A stretch of DNA of 64,000 nt from contig CAJTFL010000004.1 in the NCBI GenBank assembly GCA_910575565.1, positions 124,001 through 188,000 on the forward strand, read 5' to 3'. Within the stretch, counting starts at the first letter, position 1. Each line of letters starts with the position of its first letter. This DNA comes from Lachnospiraceae bacterium (GTDB lineage: Bacteria; Bacillota; Clostridia; Lachnospirales; Lachnospiraceae). The notes beneath the pieces are model-generated. The model did not search any database. It had not been told where the DNA came from and was given only the letters and a program-made list of their open reading frames with translations. Shown here piece after piece: positions 56,812-64,000 of the stretch. Made by a program: the position numbers and the translations under genes.

Positions 56812-56935
56812 CAGATTATTAGGAAGCTGTATTTTACTTCTTATAACTTCCTAATAATATGATGTTGGGGTCAAAAGGTTTTTTGACCCTGGTTTCATAA
56901 TATTGTGCCGCAGTATCTTTCGTTTAAGTATATCA
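56812..56935. repeat. Hairpin cluster upstream of the carboxypeptidase, with GGGGTCAAAA palindrome (copy 3)
   Basis: TTATTAGGAAG/CTTCCTAATAA (about 56816-56856) is followed by GATGTTGGGGTCAAAAGG then TTTTTTGACCC (56860-56891). The remaining 56936-57125 stretch is AT-rich, with no supported gene. Confidence 0.6.
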
Positions 56936-57125
56936 TGTCTTTTACTGTTTGTTATCATATTCTGCTTACAATTTTATAACGCATTTATTACATCGCAAGC
57001 CTATCCTCTTGTCCAATGCCATCTCCCTGAAGGTTTGTAACCGTTCAGACGGGGTATCTTCTTGCCCGTCTGCGCCGGACAAAAGCCGGGGTGTCCAGAA
57101 CCGCCTGCTTTTGCAAAAAACTATA

Positions 57126-57154
57126 TTGCTTATCCCCCCGCTTTACGCTATAAT
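57126..57154 (+). promoter_or_regulatory. Promoter of the EamA gene
   Basis: TTGCTT (57126-57131), 17-nt spacer, perfect TATAAT (57149-57154), with a structured leader of about 170 nt. Confidence 0.7.
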
Positions 57155-57162
57155 ATGGTCTT

Positions 57163-57216
57163 ATCCAGAATTGCGCAGCAATTTTGGATAAAAGGCGCGT
57201 CCTTTGCGCCGTAAAT
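57163..57216 (+). promoter_or_regulatory. Structured leader of the EamA gene
   Basis: Two consecutive hairpins: TTATCCAGAATTGC/GCAATTTTGGATAA (57162-57190) and GGCGC/GCGCC (57194-57210), the latter part of the duplicated GATAAAAGGCGCG repeat. No U-tract follows. The rest of the leader is unstructured up to the start codon. Confidence 0.5.
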
Positions 57217-57324
57217 CTAATGACAGGGTTCGCGTAGCGGTTCCTGGAATATCTCATAATTCCCTTTCTTGCTAAAGGAAGCCACAAATGAAACATACAA
57301 CTTTTCCATAGGAGGCTGCTTACT

Positions 57325-58194
57325 ATGCATGACCAAAATTTCCTGGCCGAAAAACGGCGGAACACCTTGTTTGTCTTCCTGGCTGCCATACTGTACAGCA
57401 TCGGCGGCCTGTGCATCAAGCTTATCCCCTGGAACGGCATGAGCATCAACGGCGCCAGGAACATGGCCGCCCTTCTGGTGGTAGGCGGCTATTTATCTCT
57501 TTCTCGCCACAGGCTGAGGCTGAATCGCTGGATCCTTTTAGGGGCGGTAAGCGTATGCGGCACGAATGTACTTTTCTCACTGGCAAACAAACTGACCACT
57601 GCCGCCAATACCATCGTCCTCCAATTCACTGCGCCTATTTTCGTCATCCTGCTGGCAGCCATCTTCTGGAAAAAACGCCCGAAACGGCTGGATCTTGCCG
57701 CCTGCGGCCTGGTGCTGGCAGGCGTCGCCTGCTTTTTCATCGACAGCCTGGAAATGGGCGGAGCCTTGGGAAACTTCCTGGCGCTGCTGTCCGGCTTAAC
57801 TTACGCCGGGGTTTTCCTCCTTAATGATCTGCCGGACGCAGATCCCATATCCTCTGTCTTCTGGGGAGACACCATCAGCGTAGTGCTTGGCCTGCCCTTC
57901 CTCATCCAGGAAACCGCCTTTACCCCTGCCGCCATTACCAGCGTCCTGATCCTTGGAATATTCCAGGTAGGGTTAGCTTATGTGCTGATGTGCATTGGCC
58001 TGCGAACCACCCCGGCAGTAACGGCTTCCCTGATTTCCGGGATTGAACCGGTGCTAAACCCAATCCTTGTGGCCCTGTTTTATGGGGAAAGGATCGGGCG
58101 TATGGCTCTGGCCGGAGCCGCAGTTGTGGTGGTATCCGTAGTGGGATATAATGTACTGCGGGCGCTTCCGGAAACACATACCAAGGGCCTTTGA
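57325..58194 (+). CDS. EamA/DMT-family exporter
   Basis: A 289-residue inner-membrane protein with about ten hydrophobic helices in two EamA repeats (NTLFVFLAAILYSIGGLCIK... and LALLSGLTYAGVFLLNDL...). These drug/metabolite transporters usually export amino acids, nucleosides or sugars. The end LISGIEPVLNPILVALFYGERIG is typical. AGGAGGCTGCTTACT precedes the ATG. It is a single-gene unit behind the structured leader; the neighbouring S11 gene has its own start 295 nt later. Confidence 0.92.
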   Translation: MHDQNFLAEKRRNTLFVFLAAILYSIGGLCIKLIPWNGMSINGARNMAALLVVGGYLSLSRHRLRLNRWILLGAVSVCGTNVLFSLANKLTTAANTIVLQFTAPIFVILLAAIFWKKRPKRLDLAACGLVLAGVACFFIDSLEMGGALGNFLALLSGLTYAGVFLLNDLPDADPISSVFWGDTISVVLGLPFLIQETAFTPAAITSVLILGIFQVGLAYVLMCIGLRTTPAVTASLISGIEPVLNPILVALFYGERIGRMALAGAAVVVVSVVGYNVLRALPETHTKGL

Positions 58195-58488
58195 TGGTTT
58201 TTTGCCCTCAGATGCCCTTGCTGCCGTGCCAACCGCTGCACCATCCGCAATAATCAATGCCTGTTTTTCCCCTACTTGACTCACTGCCGTCTTTAAATCA
58301 GACTTACCCCCGGCACTGGTACAAGCAATTCCGTTTTCACGGCAAATTCCCGGGATTTAATAAATATATTTTCCTAATCCAGAAAAATAGCAAGTTGATG
58401 GTCAAATCCCTTCCCCAATACAACGCTGTCATATCTTCCTAATCCCCCCCATAAACTAGAAAGAGAATTTCCCAATGGAGCAACTGCC

Positions 58489-59808
58489 ATGAAACGTGTC
58501 CATTCCGTCCTTTTATCCTTCCTCCTTGCCTGTTCCACCACTTTCCTGCCGTTTTCCCAGCCGGCATTCCCCTTCGCCCCTTACCGCTCCCTGGCGGAAA
58601 TCCAAGGAGAAAACCCGCCTGCGGTCAACCAGGAAAATCCGCCTGCCCCAAACCAGGCCCCTTCAAACACCCTGGAAATCAGCGCCCCTTCCGCCCTTTT
58701 GATGGAAGCATCCACCGGCCAGGTGATCTATGAAAAAAATGCCGACGAGCCCAGGAGCCCCGCCAGCATCACGAAAATCATGACCCTTATCTTAATTTTT
58801 GATGCCCTGGAATCCGGGAAAATCAACATGGACGATTCCGTCACCACCAGCGCTTACGCCAAATCTATGGGCGGCTCCCAGGTTTTTCTGGAAGAAGGGG
58901 AAGTGCAGACAGTGGAAACCCTAATTAAATGCATCGTCATTGCTTCCGGCAATGACGCCTCTGTAGCCATGGCCGAGTATATCGCCGGGAGCGAGCCTGA
59001 GTTCGTCAAGATGATGAATGAACGGGCGGCAGGCCTTGGCATGAACAATACCCATTTTGAGGACTGCTGCGGCCTGACGGATTCCCTGACCCATGTCACT
59101 ACCGCCCGGGACATCGCCTTAATGAGCCGGGAATTAATTAACCATTATCCACAGATCCATAACTATTCCACCATATGGATGGATACCATCACCCATGTGA
59201 CCAAGCAGGGCACGAAGGAATTCGGCCTTTCCAACACCAACAAGCTGTTAAAAATGGCCGCTAACTTTACCGTCACCGGCCTAAAGACCGGTTCCACCTC
59301 CCTGGCAAAATACTGCTTCTCCGGAACTGCCGAAAAAGACGGCATCCGCCTGATCGCCTCCATCATGGCGGCTCCCGACTATAAGGCCAGGTTTGGCGAC
59401 GCCCTCACCTTATTAAACTATGGCTACGCCAACTGCCGGATGTACCAGGATACGGATATGCCTGCCCTCCCCAGCATCCCGGTAAAAAATGGGAAGGCTG
59501 ACACCGTTCCCCTGGAATACGAGGGAGGCTTTTCCTACTTAAGCTTAAACGGCGAAGACCTTTCCGCCATCCAAAAAGACCTGGTTGTCCAGGAATTTGC
59601 CGAAGCCCCCGTAACTGCCGGTGAGCAGGCCGGGTGGCTGAGCTACACCTTAAACGGAACCAAGATCGGCCAGGTTCCCATCCGGTTTAAGGAAAGCGTG
59701 GAAAAAGCATCCTTCATGGATTATTTAAAAGGCTTATTCAGCTTGTGGATCACTCCTGTAAAGAATCCTGCTTCGCAGGATTCTCCGCCTATGGCAAGCC
59801 GCTTTTAG
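58489..59808 (+). CDS. D-alanyl-D-alanine carboxypeptidase (S11, DacF type)
   Basis: A 439-residue exported enzyme. Signal peptide of about 28 residues (LLSFLLACSTTFLPFSQPAF), a Pro/Asn-rich linker with repeated NQENPPA, then the S11 domain with SITKIM (SxxK), SGNDAS (SxN) and LKTGSTSLAK (KTG), and a C-terminal PBP5_C beta domain (about 330-410). It has a hydrophobic amphipathic end but no wall repeats, unlike the one at 55204. The last 20 or so residues are odd: they are encoded by two small hairpins (59761-59812), suggesting a repeat inserted into the gene end. Confidence 0.92.
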   Translation: MKRVHSVLLSFLLACSTTFLPFSQPAFPFAPYRSLAEIQGENPPAVNQENPPAPNQAPSNTLEISAPSALLMEASTGQVIYEKNADEPRSPASITKIMTLILIFDALESGKINMDDSVTTSAYAKSMGGSQVFLEEGEVQTVETLIKCIVIASGNDASVAMAEYIAGSEPEFVKMMNERAAGLGMNNTHFEDCCGLTDSLTHVTTARDIALMSRELINHYPQIHNYSTIWMDTITHVTKQGTKEFGLSNTNKLLKMAANFTVTGLKTGSTSLAKYCFSGTAEKDGIRLIASIMAAPDYKARFGDALTLLNYGYANCRMYQDTDMPALPSIPVKNGKADTVPLEYEGGFSYLSLNGEDLSAIQKDLVVQEFAEAPVTAGEQAGWLSYTLNGTKIGQVPIRFKESVEKASFMDYLKGLFSLWITPVKNPASQDSPPMASRF

Positions 59809-59812
59809 CGGC
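59761..59812. repeat. Two hairpins at the 3' end of the S11 gene
   Basis: AGAATCCTGC/GCAGGATTCT (59762-59784), the same stem as the terminator at 15470, and GCCGCTTTTAGCGGC (59798-59812), which contains the stop codon. No U-tract follows either hairpin. Confidence 0.7.
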
Positions 59813-59842
59813 ATAATTCTGTCATTTATCTTTTACGGTTCC

Positions 59843-60006
59843 CTAAGCATCTCCCGGAAGCATATCCATGACTTTCTGCAAAAGCAAATAGACGGTTGTT
59901 GCCAAATACTTAGGGGATAATTCCTGTTTATCTATATGTAATTCGCGGGCTCGCTTAATTGCCAATATCACTTTTTCGGCATCATAATCCGAAAAAGTGA
60001 TAGGTT
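59843..60006 (-). pseudogene. Out-of-frame remnant at the end of the ATPase gene
   Basis: In another frame than the ATPase, without its own start codon, the strand reads YKKPITFSDYDAEKVILAIK, then RARELHIDKQELSPKYLATT and VYLLLQKVMDMLPGDA before a stop at 59843-59845. The composition is protein-like. It may be the tail of a partner gene lost by deletion, or a frameshifted extension of the ATPase. The overlapping ATPase end (FIKNLSLFRIMMPKK) looks unusual. Confidence 0.35.
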
Positions 60007-61311
60007 TTTTATAAATCTGCCGCTTAAATAAGCTTTTAATGTATCCTGGCCTTCTTTCACCTGGAAATCCGAGAATGGCCTTAAGGCAGATTCTCCCTGT
60101 TTGTTTTTTTCAATAAACCATACCTCATCCTGCCGAAAGCTGTGTAAATTAATCAGGTTCACATCATGGGCGGTAAAAATAATCTGGTTATTCCCTTCCC
60201 CAACGCCGCAAGCAAATTCATCCAGTAAAAATTGGGACAACTTCGTATGCAGGCTCCTGTCAATCTCATCAATAAAATAAATGGATGAATTTTTGCCAAC
60301 GGTAAATAATATTGGAAGCAGATCCAAAAGCCTTTGCGTCCCGTCTGACTCCTCTTCAATATTAAATTGGACTGCCTTGCCATTCAGCTGATGGTTAAAT
60401 TTTAGCTGGACTAAAATCGTTCTTTTCTCTTTATTCTCACCAAAAATAAAGTATTTGCCAGCCAGGTTCACAACCCCATTTTTGATTTCCTCTATCTCAT
60501 CCACGATTTCTTTCGGCAAATCCAATTTTTCTGCCCATTCATGAAAATCAATTTCCCTGCTTGCCACAGATATCCTGGAAACGCCCGTATCCATTTTGTC
60601 AAGCATTTCTCCAATATAATTCCGCAAACCTTCGTCAGACCTCACACGGATTGGCAAAGCCCTCACTTTAGTGCTTGGAAAAATAATCCGCAAATCCTTA
60701 AACCAGCCAACGATTCCTTCTGCCCTTTTTATTCCGTTATCGTAAAGCTTGTATAAAAATAACTGGTTCTTTTGGCTTTCTTGGATGCTATTCTTTAGCA
60801 CCTCTGCCAAGATCCTGTCCCTTGAATTTTTACGGGCGAACTTGGCTTCAATGTCTATTTCCGTTTTTCCGTTTTCGTCTGTAACCCGGGTAAACAAGGG
60901 CATAAGCCTTGCCTTGTCCAACTGCATCAGCCATTCTTCATGAACCTGGCGTTGATCCAGGGAAAAACCATACTCGAAAACTTCTCTATCCAGATAAAAC
61001 ATAAACTGAAATGTTGAAAGACCTCCCAAATCTTCAATATCGCCCCGAAACTGATTAACGCCTGTCCCTTTTCCGCTTTTTTGCCCGTCAACAATATAAT
61101 CCCTTGCAAAATTAACTGATTCGATAAAAGAAGATTTCCCTGACCCATTCGGGCCGAAAAAACCGCTCCTTTGCAGTACCTTCCATTCACCGGCTCTCGT
61201 TGTAACCGCCTTTGAGAAGCGTTTATCCATGCTTTCTTCCGCTGGCAGCATACTAAATTCCACCGGATGCCCTATGGACTTAAAATTACTTACAACATAC
61301 CTTAAAAGCAC
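59968..61311 (-). CDS. OLD-like AAA family ATPase (AAA_15/RloA-like)
   Basis: A 447-residue cytoplasmic ATPase of the SMC/OLD-like ABC class. N-terminal signature LLRYVVSNFKSIGHPVEFSM, Walker A FGPNGSGKSSF near residue 60, Walker B SIYFIDEIDRSLHTKL and the H-switch TAHDVNL. The C-terminus ends PFSDFQVKEGQDTLKAYLSG, after which typical relatives stop shortly; here about 18 atypical residues follow. Such ATPases are often paired with a nuclease or effector in defence systems (RloAB, Abi types), but no intact partner is next to it. GTG at 61309-61311 with AGGAGGGAGAAA upstream was preferred; an ATG 11 codons upstream is possible. Confidence 0.85.
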   Translation of the reverse strand: MLLRYVVSNFKSIGHPVEFSMLPAEESMDKRFSKAVTTRAGEWKVLQRSGFFGPNGSGKSSFIESVNFARDYIVDGQKSGKGTGVNQFRGDIEDLGGLSTFQFMFYLDREVFEYGFSLDQRQVHEEWLMQLDKARLMPLFTRVTDENGKTEIDIEAKFARKNSRDRILAEVLKNSIQESQKNQLFLYKLYDNGIKRAEGIVGWFKDLRIIFPSTKVRALPIRVRSDEGLRNYIGEMLDKMDTGVSRISVASREIDFHEWAEKLDLPKEIVDEIEEIKNGVVNLAGKYFIFGENKEKRTILVQLKFNHQLNGKAVQFNIEEESDGTQRLLDLLPILFTVGKNSSIYFIDEIDRSLHTKLSQFLLDEFACGVGEGNNQIIFTAHDVNLINLHSFRQDEVWFIEKNKQGESALRPFSDFQVKEGQDTLKAYLSGRFIKNLSLFRIMMPKK

Positions 61312-61372
61312 TTTCTCCCTCCTATTTCGGTTCAGCTTTTCCATTTACCGATAAAGGATTCCCAAGCCCTTA

Positions 61373-63028
61373 CTACTCCCACACCACCGGCGTAGGCCTG
61401 GCCGGGTCAAAGATATCCTCGGAATTAAACAGATCATCCAGCCTGCGCTTCCCGCTGCCGCCTTCCTGGTTTGCGGCAATATCCATCCACATCCGGTAGC
61501 CGTCCAGGTTGCGCCGCCCCTGGCGCAGATAGGTATCACCAAGCTGCACCCAGTTCTGGCTGGAATCCACATTGCAGAAATATCGGAAGCCTACATTATA
61601 CAAGTAAGCAAACCGCTCATTGTCAAAGCTATAGGAATGCCAGTCTGCAACATCCGCCCCAAAAGGATACAGGATAATATCCGTAGGGCCGATCAGGGAC
61701 TCTACCTCGGCCTCCCACTTGTCAGTATCCGCAATAAAATTTTCCATCTCAATTTTTCCCAGATCCCGGTGGCCCCAGCTGTGGGAAGCCAGCTCCCAGC
61801 CATTATCCCTAAGGCACTGGGCTACAGCCGCCGCCTGCTGGCGATCCGCCTCATAATTTGGGTTCTTATCCTTGTAATCTGCCGCCGTGCGGTAGCCTAA
61901 AATCCCCTCATACCCGGTAAAGGCAATCACTGCCCTTGCCCCTTTATAGGAGAAATCCGGGTGCTCCTGGATAAAATCCTCCAGCAGCGGAACCAGATCA
62001 AACGACCCTACCGCCACGCTCCCGTCATCCATCTTCATCTCACAGGCAGGCTTGCCATCCGCCCCGACGACCATCCGGCTGGCAAAGCCATCCCCGTCCA
62101 TATACTCGTAATAACACACATCATCCTGGGACATGACAATGGGTTTTTTCCCCTCCGGCAGCATAATCTCGCCTTTAACCATCTTCTTTGCGCCTGTCTC
62201 ATCTGTTTCTTCATGAGCCATATCGTGAAGCCTTACCAGAACAAAGCCCCGGTTATACATTTCCAGGAGCATCTTTTCAAACTCGCTTTTCGTGGTCATT
62301 ACCTGATTATAGCCGCTTTCGCGGTCATCCCCGTCAAAAGCCTTAGCGGTATCCATGATAATGGAATGGAAAAACACATGGGGAATCTGGCTGATATCCT
62401 GCCTGACCAAGGTTCCCTTGATGGCCTCATAATTTGCCACCGCCGCCAACACTTCCTCCGAAGCCGAAAATTCACTGTCCCCTAAAAGCAGGGCGGCTGC
62501 GCCGTCATAATCATACCCTGCCGCCAGACGCTCCGCCCGGGACAAAAGATCCTGAAGGCGACCCTCCGGAGTGGTTAGATCCGGTTCATTCTCCCCCGAA
62601 TCCCCTTCTCCAATAACCAAAGTTTCCGAAGGTTCAGCCTGGCCGCCCTCCGGCTCTGTGCCGCCCCCCGGCTCCCCATTTTCCAGTCCCTCTCCGGCAG
62701 GGAGCGATTCTGCCTCATTGCCGGGAAGGGAATCCGTGGCAAGGCTTCTGTCTTTTCCGCCAAGCAGGCCTTTTACCCACTGGACAATGCCGCCCTTCTC
62801 CTCCTTGTCCTTTGCACTTTCCCCAGGCTGGCCGGAGCCCTGCACGCCGCTGTCCTGCTCCTTCCCGCCTGCTCCCTTTAAATGGCCAAAACTAATAACT
62901 GCCGTCACGAAAAACGCCGACAGAATCACGCCATAAATCATCATCAGCTTACGCCTGCGCCTTTTCCTCTCCCGCATCAGCCGGTATCGGCGGCGCCTCA
63001 ACACTCTCTCATAATTCTGTTCATCCAT
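61373..63028 (-). CDS. Polysaccharide deacetylase with N-terminal anchor
   Basis: A 551-residue protein. A basic cytoplasmic tail (RRRRYRLMRERKRRRRK) and one transmembrane helix (about 30-52, MMIYGVILSAFFVTAVISF) are followed by a Glu/Gly/Pro-rich linker and a NodB-type catalytic region. Visible parts: VFFHSIIMDTAKAFDGDD (instead of the usual TFDDG), KKPIVMSQDDVCYY (with the Asp pair) and LASHSWGHRDLGK (the SHxxxH metal motif). It would deacetylate cell-wall or capsular N-acetyl sugars outside. A TPR-like middle region (about 140-200) is also seen. Start at 63028 chosen (AGGAGCAGGG upstream). Confidence 0.88.
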   Translation of the reverse strand: MDEQNYERVLRRRRYRLMRERKRRRRKLMMIYGVILSAFFVTAVISFGHLKGAGGKEQDSGVQGSGQPGESAKDKEEKGGIVQWVKGLLGGKDRSLATDSLPGNEAESLPAGEGLENGEPGGGTEPEGGQAEPSETLVIGEGDSGENEPDLTTPEGRLQDLLSRAERLAAGYDYDGAAALLLGDSEFSASEEVLAAVANYEAIKGTLVRQDISQIPHVFFHSIIMDTAKAFDGDDRESGYNQVMTTKSEFEKMLLEMYNRGFVLVRLHDMAHEETDETGAKKMVKGEIMLPEGKKPIVMSQDDVCYYEYMDGDGFASRMVVGADGKPACEMKMDDGSVAVGSFDLVPLLEDFIQEHPDFSYKGARAVIAFTGYEGILGYRTAADYKDKNPNYEADRQQAAAVAQCLRDNGWELASHSWGHRDLGKIEMENFIADTDKWEAEVESLIGPTDIILYPFGADVADWHSYSFDNERFAYLYNVGFRYFCNVDSSQNWVQLGDTYLRQGRRNLDGYRMWMDIAANQEGGSGKRRLDDLFNSEDIFDPARPTPVVWE

Positions 63029-63256
63029 ATCCCTGCTCCTGTTTCTCATCCCCTAAAGTATATAACCTTTTTTAATTTATTGCTTTTCGGCTACGCCAGG
63101 CCATATTCCATCGTCACTTACGCTTAGTGTCCGTTCCGTTTTATGTCGGGCGAGAGCGCGGTTTCGTGTGTACATCCACCCCAATCCCATCCGAAACAAC
63201 CCAGCGTTAAAATTCCCCTGCCAGCTATCCAAGTTGACAAAGCATTAAATTTTAAC

Positions 63257-64000
63257 CTAAAACTGCACATACCCCTTAATTTCCTCTGCCGGCTCCACGC
63301 TTTCCGCATACAGCACCGGCCCCTTCTCCCCATAATCCTGCCAAAACTCGTAAGCCACCTTTGCCTTCACACGAACCCACTGCTTCGTTTCCAGCTTCCT
63401 CGCCTCTTTAGACTTGCACACATAGCCGATAAAGGTCATGTCCGCCTCACAGCAGGTCATGGCCATTCTTCCCGGCACAAAGTAATTTTTAGGGAATTCC
63501 GGGGACTTTAGCACCATCCCGGTAAATTCCACCGTCTTCCCCTCATACCGGCTGGGCACATCCATGCAGTCAAAATACCAAAGCCCGAAATCCTCCGGCT
63601 CAATCCGGATCACCGGGGCATTTACATCATAAGGCAGATCTTCCTCCAGCATTTCCTGCTGGATTTCCCCCTCTTCATCTTCCAGCACCAGCTGGCCGTT
63701 CTGGCACATGGCGCGGATCGTCCGGCGGTAGGCCGTCAGCACTTCATCCGACACCCCGTCGCAGCGGTTGCAGATTACCAGCTCGGAGCCTCGCAGCATG
63801 GCTCCCAAAAGGGGCTTCATATTGGCCAGGTAAAGGTTCAGCGTGGAGCCGTCCAGGATCGTTATCTGCTGATAGATGGCCCAATCCTTGGGAAGCTTTA
63901 ACTCATCCTGGTTCCACATCCCATTCCACTCAATCAGCACCCGCTCCGGATTATTCAAAAGCTCCAGCTCCGTTAAGTAGTCCGGGGTCATCTGGCGGAA
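63257..64000 (-). CDS. CobW-like GTPase with DUF1980-like C-terminus (partial)
   Basis: The 5' end lies beyond the right edge; 247 residues are visible in an open frame. VLIEWNGMW, ITILDGSTLNLYLANM and VICNRCDGV resemble the late G motifs of CobW/HypB-like P-loop GTPases (NRCD in place of NKxD). The C-terminal part (about the last 110 residues; VEFTGMVLKSPEFPKNYFVP, then AMTCCEADMTFIGYVC) is like the TIGR03943/DUF1980 family with its conserved CC. This combination is found next to putative permeases for metal or small molecules. Function unknown. The downstream deacetylase is 228 nt away. Confidence 0.7.
   Translation of the reverse strand, partial: FRQMTPDYLTELELLNNPERVLIEWNGMWNQDELKLPKDWAIYQQITILDGSTLNLYLANMKPLLGAMLRGSELVICNRCDGVSDEVLTAYRRTIRAMCQNGQLVLEDEEGEIQQEMLEEDLPYDVNAPVIRIEPEDFGLWYFDCMDVPSRYEGKTVEFTGMVLKSPEFPKNYFVPGRMAMTCCEADMTFIGYVCKSKEARKLETKQWVRVKAKVAYEFWQDYGEKGPVLYAESVEPAEEIKGYVQF

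Noticed and set aside
57155..57324. Riboswitch in the EamA leader
   Set aside because: Two hairpins are present, but no conserved aptamer core (guanidine, lysine, SAM, etc.) could be recognised.
1..64000. CRISPR array, prophage, transposase or rRNA operon
   Set aside because: No regularly spaced direct repeats, integrase, phage structural genes, transposase motifs or rRNA sequences were seen.

Overview
The window looks like chromosomal DNA of an anaerobic, gut-type member of the Lachnospiraceae (Clostridium cluster XIVa; Enterocloster/Hungatella/Lachnoclostridium-like). This is inferred from: strong AGGAGG ribosome-binding sites, moderate to high GC, an FprA flavo-diiron protein, a ferredoxin-type aldo/keto reductase, L-cysteine desulfidase, CdaR/PucR and UgpC-type regulators and ATPases, three secreted proteins with choline-binding-type wall repeats, several MATE exporters, and many long-hairpin intergenic repeats. 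No rRNA, CRISPR array, transposase or prophage was found. The only tRNA is tRNA-Gln(CUG).

Layout. 1-4.8 kb (minus strand): end of thrS, a glyoxalase-fold protein, a metallo-beta-lactamase-fold hydrolase and two MATE exporters. 5-6.7 kb (plus): a strongly promoted hypothetical gene and a secreted wall-binding protein. 6.9-12.5 kb: acetyltransferase, OGG-type glycosylase, cytidylate-kinase-like protein, aldo/keto reductase, and a PadR - HAAS/DUF1700 - membrane protein operon. 12.6-19.9 kb: threonine aldolase, S41 protease, CdaR-type regulator, UgpC ATPase, YitT protein, methyltransferase. 20-28.7 kb: cvfB and then the most distinctive locus, a five-gene operon of three different dynamin-like GTPases, an M48 metalloprotease and a triple zinc-ribbon protein. 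28.8-38.3 kb: small wall-binding protein, cysteine desulfidase, tRNA-Gln, ECF sigma with a very long RsgI-like anti-sigma, CDF metal transporter, VanZ, small XRE regulator, FprA. 38.3-42.4 kb: a 37-residue peptide gene, a third MATE, two tandem long palindromes, HflX. 42.4-47.2 kb: a minus-strand operon DUF6062 - phosphoesterase - scpA - scpB - dut - TPR lipoprotein. 47.7-55 kb: glycogen debranching enzyme, then AraC regulator and a TRAP transporter with mannonate dehydratase (acid sugar use). 55-64 kb: two D,D-carboxypeptidases, an EamA exporter, an OLD-like ATPase, a polysaccharide deacetylase and the C-terminal part of a CobW-like/DUF1980 protein.

How parts work together. The dynamin genes are tightly spaced (9-34 nt) behind one strong promoter whose sequence is almost copied in front of the neighbouring cvfB, which suggests shared control of a membrane-remodelling and proteolysis module. 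The TRAP genes deliver a substrate that the adjacent UxuA would process under the divergent AraC regulator. The scpAB operon couples chromosome condensation with nucleotide-pool hygiene. The intergenic DNA carries at least six families of dispersed hairpin repeats, described individually.
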